64,000 nt of DNA from Liolophura sinensis (lineage: Eukaryota; Mollusca; Polyplacophora; Chitonida; Chitonidae), in contig NC_088306.1 in assembly GCF_032854445.1 (NCBI RefSeq), positions 190,501-254,500 of the forward strand, given 5' to 3'. The notes below the pieces were generated by a model, which worked only from the letters and a program-made list of their open reading frames with translations, was not told where the DNA came from and did not search any database. The position numbers and the translations under genes are program-made. Shown here one piece after another: positions 10,901 to 21,805 of the stretch (within the stretch, counting starts at the first letter, position 1; every line of letters begins with the position of its first letter).

Positions 10901-11712
10901 TGTGGCTGGTCTTGGAGTCGGTCAATTGGCGTCACCTAGCAGCTGTGCGAAGGGCAATACCGAAGGCATGGTTCAGTCTGCCGGATACTGTAACGAATCC
11001 CAGCCGGACGAGGTATCAGGTTAACCAACAGGACCTTTCTCAGCTTTCCTCCAGGAGATGGTATCAGATCCTTCTGGTGGACAACGACGTAACCCCTGCC
11101 GGAGTCCAGAAGTGGCAACAGTTGGGTTCGGTGCCATCGTCCTGGAGGAACTTGTTTTTATCGCTCTGGAAGTCTGGGGTAGACAACCGAGTTAAGGAGG
11201 CAGTTTGGCTGCTGTGGCACAGACAATGGTGGGTCGGGCATAAGTTAGTCCGAGCAGGACTGTCTGCATCTGCCGACTGTCCTTTGTGCTCGTCTCAAGA
11301 CGAGACCGTAGAACACCTTGTGTGGCATTGCCCGGTTGCGTCCAGCATGTGGCAGATGTTGGAACGGACAATTGGGCGCGTCCTTGGACGAGGGTTCTCG
11401 TTCAGCCTGGAAGATGTGTTGTGGGGCGACTTGAGACAAGTGCCGCCTTCATTGAAACCGGTCGTCAGAGATCAGGTGTTTCTTTGTATCTGGTCAATTT
11501 GGAGGCATCGGTGCTACGTGGTAGCACACAATCACGTGATCGACCATCTTAAGGTGGTGCCCAGCCTTTTCCACAGGGACCTCCAGTACCACTTGCTGAC
11601 TGTTTTTGAACGACATCGCAGGCTGGGAAAGTTGGCGACATTCAAGACCACCTGGTGTCGCAATTCTATTCTTTGCGTTCTGCGGAACGGCAGGCCCGTT
11701 GTCCAATTTTAA
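7936..11712 (+). CDS. LINE ORF2: APE endonuclease and reverse transcriptase
   Basis: The 1258-residue polyprotein nicks target DNA and copies element RNA onto it. The APE-type endonuclease spans about residues 1-235, with TLNCQG, QETH, GDFN, SRLDR and a catalytic SDH at 230-232. The reverse transcriptase spans about 460-760: SPGIDGLP near 467, FDRLEW near 601, GVRQGCPLSP near 653 and YADD at 698-701. A C-terminal CPLC-X-EHLVWHC motif starts at 1115, as in L1/Tx1-type proteins. No RNase H domain is seen. The frame is open upstream to before 7822, but the first ATG is 7936. Every catalytic motif looked for is present. Length matches the family (about 1,250-1,300 residues). Confidence 0.92.
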   Translation: MALNVVTLNCQGLLSDWKQFSLGHTFRSLKADVAFLQETHFTDVNDVTRFETAVKGKVFSSSGSNHRAGTAIVFLASFLASGTIVSSVTDPGGRWVKVEAEYSGFDFTFVAVHAPTYVPDRRRFFQGLERVLGDSNTNVFLAGDFNCVLNPLIDRRSTAAVASDSSTAPLATLIKTYSLSDTFRFLHPDAHEYTWTSPTGAHSSRLDRVYCSKDLLGHLVHAGHEPTAMSDHTMVTAKFDSGDWVEKGPGFWKLNVSLLNDEEFHKNMRDYFAAWMSERDSFRSAAEFWEEGKSGLKRVALSYSKARARRRKRAQRKLLKDYNKVSKRVSDGETHLVDLLEGLKRKVRAGEQQAYKAAAVRARVKWQVEGENPTRYFCSLEKSRATEKLIREVATRDGRSVRSTEDLLQATCDFYQSLFTSEGVERNCMEELISQISQILPPQESAICEQPFTLEELHSAAKSMTLNKSPGIDGLPVELYLAFWDVLGPILLDVANEAFEQGELTDSMQQALVRLVHKRGPKEDLRNWRPISLLCADYKIITKALTRRLGSVMGLVVHSDQTCSVPGRSILTNSFLVRDLIELVEDEDIEAAIISLDNEKAFDRLEWAFMHKVLERMGFGPVFCKWIRLLYKSPVSRVMVNGFIGDPVLLERGVRQGCPLSPLLYVLAAEVLGVVVRSSDMKGVRVPDVEEPIKISQYADDASLFVGDDEDFHIAETVLNKYQKASGCKVNRSKSKGLFLGAWRGRADTPLGIEWSQDHVKLLGVKQGAKNAASVNWNDRIQKVGSTLKGWSKRGLSIVGRVLVLNLLAMSKLWYVASVFDLPADKENTLVGMCRDFLWKSKKPLVSSKVCTLPKASGGLGLVDIPKKVQSLKLAFLERLMLSSSRWAQVGRRLVASKSEPHAVVDFFRLLKAPTRFSSLPRWYFDHLKTFFKLKRTEADPVSWQEALDQPLYGNPLILGEGGRPLIPGKTATPSFRRLLNIVDGGTRVWLVLESVNWRHLAAVRRAIPKAWFSLPDTVTNPSRTRYQVNQQDLSQLSSRRWYQILLVDNDVTPAGVQKWQQLGSVPSSWRNLFLSLWKSGVDNRVKEAVWLLWHRQWWVGHKLVRAGLSASADCPLCSSQDETVEHLVWHCPVASSMWQMLERTIGRVLGRGFSFSLEDVLWGDLRQVPPSLKPVVRDQVFLCIWSIWRHRCYVVAHNHVIDHLKVVPSLFHRDLQYHLLTVFERHRRLGKLATFKTTWCRNSILCVLRNGRPVVQF

Positions 11713-11985
11713 TTTCGCAATTGTTCGTGACCTGGTGTCATAACTTCACGTTTTCAGCAGTTCCGCCTATTCTGAGGCGGAAGTTTTACTGTAAATTTTA
11801 ATGGATATTTGTTTCTTGTGTCTGTCCTGGCTCTATCTGTCTGCCGGTTGTGACGTTTTAGTCATATAATGATGGGCTGGTCCTGTTAGTAAGGATGTAG
11901 GTATGTTTTACATACCGCGGACAGACTTGGTTCTGTTTTCCCACAGCCTAGATTGCTGTGGCGTACAAAAAAAAAAAAAAAAAAA

Positions 11986-11988
<3 letters not shown>
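11713..11988 (+). other. LINE 3' UTR and poly(A) tail
   Basis: About 254 bp follow the ORF2 stop and end in 22 A at 11967-11988. GATA repeats begin at the next base. CCGCCTATTCTGAGGCGG near 11763 forms a short inverted repeat (CCGCCT/AGGCGG) that could be a 3'-end hairpin recognised by the RT. That role is inference. Confidence 0.8.

Positions 11989-12024
<36 letters not shown>
11989..12024. repeat. (GATA)n microsatellite, right side of LINE insertion
   Basis: About nine GATA units directly follow the LINE poly(A) and pass into TATATACATATATC. They mirror the left flank at 5842-5859. Confidence 0.95.
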
Positions 12025-12311
12025 TATACATATATCAACACACAGAAGAGAGCTAATTTGCTAACCCTAAATATCTACATGTATATCCATTCATCTGTTT
12101 AAGTTAAATGTATGGCAAATGACCTAAACCTTGACTAAAAACAGTCCATTTCAGCGGCAAAATATATGTCATTCAATATTACCTTTTTGCTGAAACTTAC
12201 ATTTTTCTAGTCAAAAATTATCATTCTACCTTCCAAACAAATTTTGTAGATCATGTGATTTGTAAATGATTTAGATCCTGTATGTACATACATGCATAGC
12301 TATACCCTTAT

Positions 12312-13735
12312 CAGGTTCAACTGAGACATGTTTGCAGGTGTACTGGAGCCAGTGAGGTACACGTATAGCTGAGGTTTACAGGTTCAACTGAGACATGTCT
12401 GCAGGGGTACTGGAGCCAGTAAGGTACACGTATAGCTGAGGTTTACAGGTTCAACCAGATATGTCTGCAGGGGTACTGGAGCCAGTGAGGTACATGTATG
12501 GCTATACCCTTATCAGGTTCAACTGAGACATGTCTGCAGGGGTACTGGAGCCAGTGAGGTACACGTATAGCTGAGGTTTACAGGTTCAACTGACACATGT
12601 CTGCAGGGGTACTGGAGCCAGTGAGGTACACATATAGCTGAGGTTTACAGGTTCAACCAGATATGTCTGCAGGGGTACTGGAGCCAGTGAGGTACATGTA
12701 TAGCTGAGGCTAACAGGTTCAACTGAGACATGTCTGCAGGTGTACTGGAGCCAGTTAGGTACATGTATAGCTGAGGTTCAACTGAGATATGTCTGCAGGT
12801 GTACTTGAGCCAGTGAGGCACATGTATAGCTGAGGTTTACAGGTTCAACTGAGATATTTCTGCAGGTGTACTGGAGCCAGTGAGGTACATGTATAGCTGA
12901 AGTTCACAGGTTCAACTGAGATATGTCTGCAGGTGTACTTGAGCCAGTGAGGTACATGTATACATGTAGCTGAGGTTAACAGGTTCAACAGAGATATGTC
13001 TGCTGGTGTACTGCAGCCAGTGAGGTATGTGTATACCTGAGGTTCAACTAAGATATTCTGCAGGTGTACTTGAGCCAGTGAGGTATGTGTATAGCTGACG
13101 TTCAACTGAGATATGTCTGCAGGTGTACTTGAGCCAGTGAGGCACATGTATAGCTGAGGTTCAACTGAGATATGTCTGCAGCTGTACTTGAGCCAGTGAG
13201 GTATGTGTATAGCTGAGATTCAACTGAGATATGTCTGCAAGTGTACTGGAGCCATGAAGTACATGTATAGCTGAGGTTTACTGGTTCAACTGGGACATGT
13301 CTGCAGGTGTACTGGAGCCAGTGAGGTACACATATAGCTGAGGTTTACAGGTTCAACTGAGGTATGTCTGCAGGTGTACTTGAGCCAGTGAGGTATGTGT
13401 ATAGCTGAGGTTTACAGGTTCAACAGAGATATGTCTGCAAGTGTACTGGAGCCATGAAGTACATGTATAGCTGAGGTTTACTGGTTCAACTGAGATATGT
13501 CTGCAGGTGTACTTGAGCCAGTGAGGTACATGTATAGCTGAAGTTAACAGGTTCAACTGAGATATGTCTGCAGGTGTATTGGAGCCAGTGAGGTACATGT
13601 ATAGCTGAGGTTTACAGGTTCAACTGAGATATGTCTGCAGGTGTATTGGAGCCAGTGAGGTACATGTATAGCTGAGGTTCAACTGAGACATGTCTGCAGG
13701 TGTGCTGGAGACAGTGAGGTACATGTATAGCTGAG
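12312..13735. repeat. 67-bp minisatellite, about 22 copies
   Basis: Monomers start with CAGGTTCAACTGAGA and contain GTACTGGAGCCAGTGAGGTA. Successive starts at 12312, 12379, 12446 and 12514 give 67-68 bp. Later monomers lose the TTTACAGG linker and shorten to about 54-60 bp. In the first third a three-monomer unit of about 204 bp recurs (the variant with ACCCTTATCAGG and the one with AACCAGATATG). Minus-strand open frames here (12845-13147, 13353-13598) are repeat shadows. Confidence 0.9.
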
Positions 13736-14605
13736 GTTTATTTACAAGCAAGGAGTACATCACATACATGTATTTGAATGTATCTTACATTTATTACACT
13801 GTGCTATTTTGATAAAAGAAAAAACAAGCTCAGAACAATATGAATTCTATAACGAGCTGCAAGTTTCTATAATCTGCTTTTTGTTTGAAAATCTCATTTG
13901 TTGGTGTGATTAATATGTAGTACAGCTTCCTTTTCTGATTTATACCATTTATATTTATGCCATTTATACCCATACATGTTGTACATGTCTAAAAATTTCA
14001 TAAATTCCTCCAAGAAACTTAGTAAAAAAATACAGTACGGCTCTGTCTTAGTGATATATTTTGCACAGATGTGGACTGGAACATTTGCATAGGAAAGGCG
14101 TAACATCAGAGGAAGATGTTCACATCATACACTGATCATACAGCCAAGATGGGTGTACTGTCCGCGTAGGATGGGCGTAGGGTCCAGCCATCATCTGTGT
14201 AGGAGGCTGTAGCATATACTCTAGCCTATACACATACACTCATCTAATTTCAAACAAATTTCGCTTTATTCAACACTCTCCTTGTTTGCTCTCTCTGAAT
14301 AATAAAAAAAAATTCGCAAACAGCAGAGGCTGGTAACCTGTGTGGGTTACTAGTTACGAATTCCCAGCTTTGATTTCAAGGTAACTGAGGTATATTCATA
14401 ATCTGTAGTATATCTTGTCACATTCACAACTATTCAAAGTTTCTGAAATGTAGTTGAGGTATATCATCGCATGTTATTTCATTCTTTATTTTCGTTTTCG
14501 TTGTTGCTGAGAAGCATGTGAAACATTATACACATTAAGGATTGATATGATTAAGGTGTACTCGGGATACATTACTGCACAGTACGATCTGACATTCACG
14601 ATGGC
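13736..14605. other. Non-coding stretch, nothing recognised
   Basis: AT-rich sequence without recognised repeat or gene. The minus-strand frame at 13894-14106 has no domain or splice support. Confidence 0.45.
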
Positions 14606-15085
14606 ATCCACACCTCATCTATACCTCAAACTTAGCAGTACACCTCATCTATACCTCAAACTTAGCAGTATATCTCAAACTTAGGAGTACACCTCATCTA
14701 TACCTCAAACTTAGCAGTACACCTCATCTGTACCTCAAACTTAGCAGTAAACCTCATCCACACGTATACCTCTAACATAAGAGTAAACCTCATCCACATG
14801 CATACCTCAAACTTAGGAGTACACCTCATCCACATGTATACCTCAATCTTAGGAGTACATCTCATCCACAGGTATACCTCAAACTTAGGAGTACACCTCA
14901 TCTATACCTCAAAGGAGTACACCTCATCTATAACTAAAACTTAGGAGTACACCTCATCCACATGTATACCTCAAACTTAAGAGTACACCTCATCCACATG
15001 AATACCTCAAACTTAGGAGTACACCTCATCTATACCTCAAAGGAGCACACCTCATCTATACCTCAAACTCAGGAGTACACCTCAT
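14606..15085. repeat. Mixed 30/36-bp minisatellite, about 14 copies
   Basis: Monomers consist of ACCTCAAACTTAGGAGTACA plus either CCTCATCTAT (about 30 bp) or CCTCATCCACATGTAT (about 36 bp). The two forms are interspersed and some copies lack the CTTAGG part. Divergence is moderate. Confidence 0.85.
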
Positions 15086-15312
15086 CATGTCTGCATGGGA
15101 TGATGGGCATCCAGGAAAATTAATCACAGCAACAGGTCTCCTCTCAAAACTGCATGCTTGCCAAACAGTTCCTCCTTTTCACCGGTCTTTATTATTACAA
15201 CAAAAAAGGGGCTGGTAATTACAGTCATGGGTTCTATCATTACATTGTTGTCAGTTTCATGCTAATTTGAAAGAAACCATGGCAACATCTCTGGACTTTT
15301 ATTGCTCTCTAG

Positions 15313-15365
<53 letters not shown>

Positions 15366-15904
15366 ACAATCAGTTATAATTACTCACAAGCTAAAGAAGT
15401 GGGCCAAACCTATAAAAAAAAGCCCAGGTGCAATTTAACAGGTATATGTATATCATATCCTAGCTCCCTGTGCACTGTGCAGTGAATACATGTATGTTTG
15501 GGTGACAACCTATTTGTATTCTCAGTCAGATGAACACACATTTAACACTGTAATGCTGGTAACTGACATTCAGTATGTTCTAGGAAAAGATTACAGCAAG
15601 TTTGAACAAACATGCAGATGTATCTAAAGAGAATGTAGTAGGAATTCAATTTAACTAAGGGCACAATGGGTCTACAGGAAATTGTAAACGGGAGGGAATC
15701 TATTCCTTCAAAATCAGTTAAAATTTCATCTACTAGTTCAAATCACCCCCTTCTCATTAAAAACAATAATGAATGTCAGTCTATATACATGTTATTATTC
15801 AATCTTACAAGTACAGGTTAAAAGTTTGTGTGAATGTGTAAGTGAGAGTGCCTCAGGGAAAAACAACTACTGCACTGACTGAGTGTATTACAACCCTCAG
15901 TAAA
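15086..15904. other. Non-coding stretch containing a TA microsatellite
   Basis: Nothing is recognised apart from the TA run listed separately. The open frame at 15267-15485 runs through the TA tract and is an artefact. Confidence 0.45.
15317..15363. repeat. (TA)n microsatellite
   Basis: About 23 uninterrupted TA dinucleotides. Confidence 0.95.
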
Positions 15905-16250
15905 TAAAATTTATTATTATTATCTCTGAATGGAGTGAGTAAGTGATTGGGGCTTAACGTTGTACTTAACAATTTTTCCCTCATATGACGATGAAGGAAT
16001 CCTTAGAATGTATGTAATGTGCCTCCTTGATGCAAGACGGATTTCCACCACTCTTTTATCTAGTGTTGCTTCACTGAGATGCCTTACTGAACGCAAGTAA
16101 GCTGCCCTGCCTGAGCCATTATGCTGATATGGGTCAACCAGTCGCACTATCCCCTTCATGTTGAATGCCAAGCCAGGAAGTTACAACTTCCTCTTTTAAG
16201 GTCTTAGGTGTGACTCGACCCAGGATTGACCCTGGATCTACTCATATTAT
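15905..16250 (-). mobile_element. tRNA-derived SINE, family B
   Basis: Read on the minus strand, the head near 16250-16200 has a B-box-like GGGTCGAGTCACACC. The tail near 15990-15940 has CATATGAGGGAAAAATTGTT. Both match, in order, the plus-strand copy at 30360-30722, which has GGGTCGGGTCACAC and CATATGACTTAAAAATTGTT. The spacing of about 300 bp is similar. The A box is lost or diverged here. Confidence 0.65.
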
Positions 16251-16261
16251 GATCTTATTCA

Positions 16262-16470
16262 TATCCCAACAGTGAACATCAGACTATACTATACTTCACA
16301 TCCCTACACTGAACACCAGACTATGCTATTATTCACGTCCCAATACTGAACACCAGACTATGCTATTATTCACATCCCTACACTGAACACCAGACTATGC
16401 TATTATTCACGTCCCAATACTGAACACCAGACTATGCTATTATTCACGTCCCAATACTGAGCACCAATTA
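16262..16470. repeat. 37-bp tandem repeat, about 5.5 copies
   Basis: GAACACCAGACTATGCTATT recurs every 37 bp, with ATTCACGTCCCAATACT or ATTCACATCCCTACACT between. The two variants alternate in the middle copies. Confidence 0.85.
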
Positions 16471-17184
16471 TAGTCTTTAACAGCTTTTTCCTTTCAGGAG
16501 AAAAGGGTATCTGAAGGGTATTTTTGTATGAGTTTTTGGAACCACCTCTTGGTATATAAAGTCTTTTCATAATACAGTGTAAACAATGATGTGATACACG
16601 TGTTAATCCAGGCTCAACACAAATTGTTATCTAGTGCAAATGTATTTATCAAACATGTGCTTTATCCTTTATGTCGTTCTTAAACACAGACAAAACATGT
16701 ACACACCAAGAGCTGGTCCCAAATACACACCATAACCAAATTATGTCCTTTTCTCATGAAAGAAAAATCAAAAAAAGGAAGTCCACATTTACAACCAACT
16801 TCTAGCACTTTTTCATTTCAACTTTATGGGATTTTTATATTTTCTCGACATTTAATGAGAAAATTTGTCAATTTTGCCAGTCATGGATGAATGTAGATCA
16901 GGCTAGAGGGTAAACAGGTTTTAAGCTAAATCAACATGGGAATTCACGGCTTCTTGACCTAGTGTTATGTATTATGAGTCAGCAGAATTAAAGTCAACTC
17001 ATCGTCTCTTCTTACATTTATTTATGCGTCTGATTGCTGTTTACAGTCATGTACTGTCAATTTATTTATCTATTTGGTTGAAGTTTTACAATGTAGTGAA
17101 AAAAATTTCACTATTACAATGGAAACCAGCGATATTGGTCAAAGGAACAAATCCACAGGTTGATACCACAACATCTACAATCAA
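16471..17184. other. Non-coding stretch, nothing recognised
   Basis: AT-rich, with no repeat or gene recognised. Confidence 0.45.
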
Positions 17185-17345
17185 GAATTTTTTTTCACTT
17201 ATACGATGGCAGTCAGTTTTATGGGTGGAGGAAACCAGAGTGAACGGAATAAAATACTAACCTCTGGCAAGTCAATGACTTACTTTCCAGCATGTAATGT
17301 ACAGATACTGTACAGGTATGCACAACAGACAAATGACATGTTGGA
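17185..17345 (-). mobile_element. SINE-like fragment, family C
   Basis: It carries CACTTATACGATGGCAGTCA and GTACAGGTATGCACAACAGAC. The same two blocks occur in the same order at 1741-1880 and 40990-41130. The CACTTATACGA core is also shared with family A, suggesting a common 3' body. Confidence 0.5.
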
Positions 17346-17380
17346 GGACGTCGAGTGATCTCTGATGAACAGGAATTGCT

Positions 17381-17460
17381 TTGTGGCCTAATGGTTAGAG
17401 TGTCCATCTCAAAGTCGGGAGACCTGGGATCAAACCCAGGTTAGGTCATACCAGACTTTA
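17381..17460 (+). mobile_element. tRNA-like SINE head, family B, 3' truncated
   Basis: GTGGCCTAATGGTTAGAGTG resembles an A box. CTGGGATCAAACCCAG forms a perfect T-arm-like stem-loop with the B box inside. It aligns with the head of the SINE at 30360 along about 70 bp. The anticodon arm is poor, so a functional tRNA is unlikely. Confidence 0.5.
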
Positions 17461-17634
17461 CAGTATGTGACGTACAAACAGCTAATGACTGACTGAAAAA
17501 CAGTGACCTACGAAGTAACTCACCAAGCATATATATTTACATATATATTACTTGCTTTAAAAGCCAATACAAATCATACATTTCTGTGCAAAAACTTCAT
17601 CACTGACATTTACATGTATCTTTGTACACAAATA

Positions 17635-20150
17635 CTGTACACACATGACCTGTAGTGTCTGATGAATACAGTACACACATGACCTATATTGTTTGATGAA
17701 TACTGTACATACATGAATTGCATTGTTTGATAAATACTGTACATACATGGCCTGTATTGTTTGATGAATACTTCACATACATGTCATGTATTGTCTGATG
17801 AATAATGTCCATACATGCATGACCTGTATTGTCTGATGAAAACTGTACATACATGGCCTATGCTTTCTGATGAATACTGTACATACATGATCTGTATTGT
17901 TTGATCAATACTGTACATACATAACCAGTGTTGCCTGATGAATACTGTACATACATGGCCTTTACTGTTTGACGAATACTGTACATACATGGCCTGTATT
18001 GTCTGATGAATACTGTACATACATGGCCTATATTGTCTGATGAATACTGTACATACATGGCCTGTTTTGTCTGATGAATACTGAACACACATGGCCTATA
18101 CTGTCTGATGAATACTGTACATACATGGCCTGTATTGTCTGATGAATACTGTAAGTACATAACCAGTGTTGCCTGATGAATACTGTACATACATGGCCTT
18201 TACTGTTTGACGAATACTGTACATACATGGCCTGTATTGTCTGATGAATACTGTACATACATGGCCTATATTGTCTGATGAATACTGTACATACATGGCC
18301 TGTTTTGTCTGATGAATACTGAACACACATGGCCTATACTGTCTGATGAATACTGTACATACATGGCCTGTATTGTCTGATGAATACTGTAAGTACGTAA
18401 CCAGTGTTGCCTGATGAATACTGTAGATACATGGCCTTTACTGTTTGACGAATACTGTACATACATGGCTTGCATTGTCTTACGAATACTGTACTTACAT
18501 GGCCTATACTGTCTGATGAATACTGTACATACATGCCCTATATTGTCTGATGAATACTGTAGATACATGGCCTATAGGGTCTGATGAATACTGTACATCC
18601 ATGGCCTGTATTGTCTGATGAATACTGTAGATACATGGCCTGTATTGTCTGATGAATACTGTAGATACATGGCCTATAGTGTCTGATGAATACTGTACAT
18701 ACACGGCCTGCATTGTCTGATGAATACTGTAGATACATGGCCTATAGTGTCTGATGAATACTGTACATACACGGCCTGCATTGTCTGATGAATACTGTAG
18801 ATAAATGGCCTGTATTGTCTGATAAATACTGTAGATACATTGCCTGTATTGTCTGATGAATACTGTACATACATGGCCTGTATTGTCTGATGAATACTGT
18901 ACACATGGCCTATAGTGTCTGATGAATACTGTACATACATGGCCTGTATCGTCTGATGAATACTGTACATACATGGCATGTATCGTCTGATGAATACTGT
19001 ACATACATGGCCTGTATTGTCTGATGAATACTGTACATACATGGCCTGCATTGTCTGATGAATACTGTACATACATGGCCTGTATTGTCTGATGAATACT
19101 GTAGATACATGGCCTGTAGTGTCTGATGAATACTGTAGATACATTGCCTGTATTGTCTGATAAATACTGTACATACATGGCCTGTATTGTCTGATGAATA
19201 CTGTACACATGGCCTATAGTGTCGGATGAATACTGTACATATATGGCCTGTATTGTCTGATAAATACTGTAGATACATTGCCTGTATTGTCTGATGAATA
19301 CTGTAGATACATGGCCTATAGTGTCTGATGAATACAGTAGATACATGGCCTATAGTGTCTGATGAATACTGTACATACACGGCCTGTATTGTCTGATGAA
19401 TACTGTACATACATGGCCTGTATTGTCTGATAAATACTGTAGATACATTGCCTGTATTGTCTGATGAATACTGTACATACATGGCCTGTATTGTCTGATG
19501 AATACTGTAGATACATTGCCTGTATTGTCTGATGAATACTGTAGATACACGGCCTATAGTGTCTGATGAATACTGTAGATACATGGCCTATAGTGTCTGA
19601 TGAATACTGTACATACACGGCCTGCATTGTCTGATGAATACTGTAGATACATGGCCTATAGTGTCTGATGAATACTGTGCATACACGGCCTGCATTGTCT
19701 GATGAATACTGTACATACATGGCCTATAGTGTCTGATGAATACTGTACATCCATGGCCTGTATTGTCTGATGAATACTGTACATACATGGCCTGTATTGT
19801 CTGATGAATACTGTACATACATGGCCTGTATTGTCTGATGAATACTGTACACACATGATCTGTATTGTTTGATGAAAAATGTACATACATGGCCTGTATT
19901 GTCTGATGAATACTGTACATACATGGCCTGTATTGTCTGATGAATACTATACATACATGCCCTGTATTGTCTGATGAATACTGTACACACATGGCCTGTA
20001 TTGTCTGATGAAAAATGTACATACCCGGCCTGTATTGTCTGATGAATACTGTACATACATGGGCTATATTGTCTGATGAATACTGTACATACATGGCCTG
20101 TATTGTCTGATGAATACTGTACATACTTGGCCTATAGTGTCTGATGCACA
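17635..20150. repeat. 34-bp minisatellite, about 74 copies, with 7-mer higher-order units
   Basis: The monomer core is TGTCTGATGAATACTGTACA plus TACATGGCCTGTAT. The variant ACCAGTGTTGCCTGATG occurs at 17924, 18162 and 18400, exactly 238 bp (7 x 34) apart, with the other monomers in matching order between. Because 34 is not a multiple of three and all frames lack stops on the minus strand, open frames read as 34-residue repeats up to 280 codons. They are artefacts. Confidence 0.93.
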
Positions 20151-21805
20151 AAATCAGACAAACGCCTGTCATAAGGAAACACTAGTAGTTCTACTTGTGT
20201 TCAATGGCTAAAAAGGTTACCTTTTTTACTGTTCATCAACAGACGAAATATGAATCCACTAACACATACATGTAGAATAGTTGCTATACACATTTTCACG
20301 GTCATTATTGATAGGACTTTTTAATTCATGTACAATCACTTTTAATCCAAGATCAAAAATGTTGCACTGTGAATAAACATTGCATCAAATTTCACCAAGG
20401 TTCTGTTTTATACCAACATAAGCAGAACAGTGGCTTCCTCCACAGACCCATGTCTGACCTTTTTGGTCAAACCTCACCACAATGCTCTTCTACTAGTGTT
20501 AGAACTGGAAATTTTATACATATGTTATGATAAACTTGGATGAAGTGGTAAAAATTTCTAGGGTCCAAAGTTCAGCTCTAAATCACATTTCACATTTTAA
20601 CTTAAATAGTCAGAATTGGCTGCGTGGAATTGGTCCCTTATGTACTCATTCTGTTAAACATAATAGGTGAAATATAACTCATTATAAAGAAGAATCATGG
20701 CCATCAATCCAATACATATACAGGTACATCAACCTTTGGATGCATGAAACTACTGATCCTGTCTATTACACCCCTACAACCAAATAAAAAAAAGTAAAGG
20801 TAAAAAGTGGGAAAAAAAACAGACAGTTCATGAGCAATATCCTTATCCTATAAACATTACATTTGCAGAGTCCTCTCACCTGGAAACTTCACAACAAGCA
20901 GCAACTCGTTAGCAGCACCTCGTTAGCAGCACGTGTGTACTAGCAACTACCATGCAGAGATGAGAGTAAGAGCCAGGTTGCTCAGGTGTCGTATCCAAAC
21001 ATGGTAAGTCAAGCGCTCACCTCAGCCATGTCCCAATATTCAACCTCAGGAGGGACAAAGCACAGCTGGGGAGAGCATAATCTGGGGTTGGAACAGCTTC
21101 CCCAGTAACAATGAGGTCACGTGAAGTGTCTAGTCAATGACACGACCTGAAATAGCCACGCTGAGCAGTTATTACCATGTACTACCATGTAGTGAATGCA
21201 TCCGAAATCATGTACACAAACATGACAAAATAATAACACACATGTACATGCATGTACCATGTAGAGTGAGTCAAAAATGCCGGGTATATCTAAACACCAG
21301 TTAACACCAGCATGTGTACTTGTACAACTCAATGACTATTATCCTTTTTACCGATAACTTCCTCAATTTTCGTGCATTTTTCCCCCATTTGAATTTTTGA
21401 CATGCGCAAGTAGTGATTACTTTTTTTCTCTGCTTTACTATTTCCTGTTCTTCATTTTTGGTACGTGTATTTATACTCTTTTGTTAGTGGAAAAGCTCAG
21501 CTTTTCTTGAAGATGTACACAACAAAATCTCTGCTCAATTATTACATGTACAGTACTTTGCAATTTTCTTGTGCTCTTGGCTTACACATCAAAATGGAAT
21601 ACTAAATGATGATATAATTTGATTAAAGAACTACTCAATTATCAACACATGTAGATCTTAATAAGGATCGATATCAAGACTGAATTGCTTTTCTAAACTG
21701 TACAAAAGTTACATTGCATTAAACCAAGATTATCTGCTCTGACAGTCCAGCTCTGAATCACTTCCCTTGACGCGACCATGACGTAAAGTGAGGTTATTTT
21801 TTGAG
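20151..21805. other. Non-coding stretch, nothing recognised
   Basis: AT-rich sequence with scattered A runs and a small direct repeat (CTCGTTAGCAGCAC twice at about 20906-20932). No gene is supported. Confidence 0.45.

Larger units (their letters stand above)
5860..11988 (+). mobile_element. Full-length L1/Tx1-type LINE (non-LTR retrotransposon)
   Basis: The element runs from its GC-richer 5' UTR through ORF1, ORF2, a 3' UTR and a 22-A tail. Both ORFs are uninterrupted, so it may be young and possibly capable of movement. ORF1 has paired CCHC zinc knuckles. ORF2 has an APE-type endonuclease, a reverse transcriptase and a C-terminal Cys/His motif, which is the domain order of the L1/Tx1 group. 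Both flanks are (GATA)n, so the target duplication cannot be separated from the microsatellite. The clade assignment is by motif and architecture only. Confidence 0.93.

Noticed and set aside
17385-17455. Functional tRNA gene
   Set aside because: The T arm is perfect, but the anticodon arm does not pair well and the sequence aligns with a SINE head.
17784-20172. Many minus-strand frames of 34-residue repeats up to 280 codons
   Set aside because: The 34-bp repeat lacks stops in all minus-strand frames, so the same DNA is read in all three phases. This is not protein evidence.
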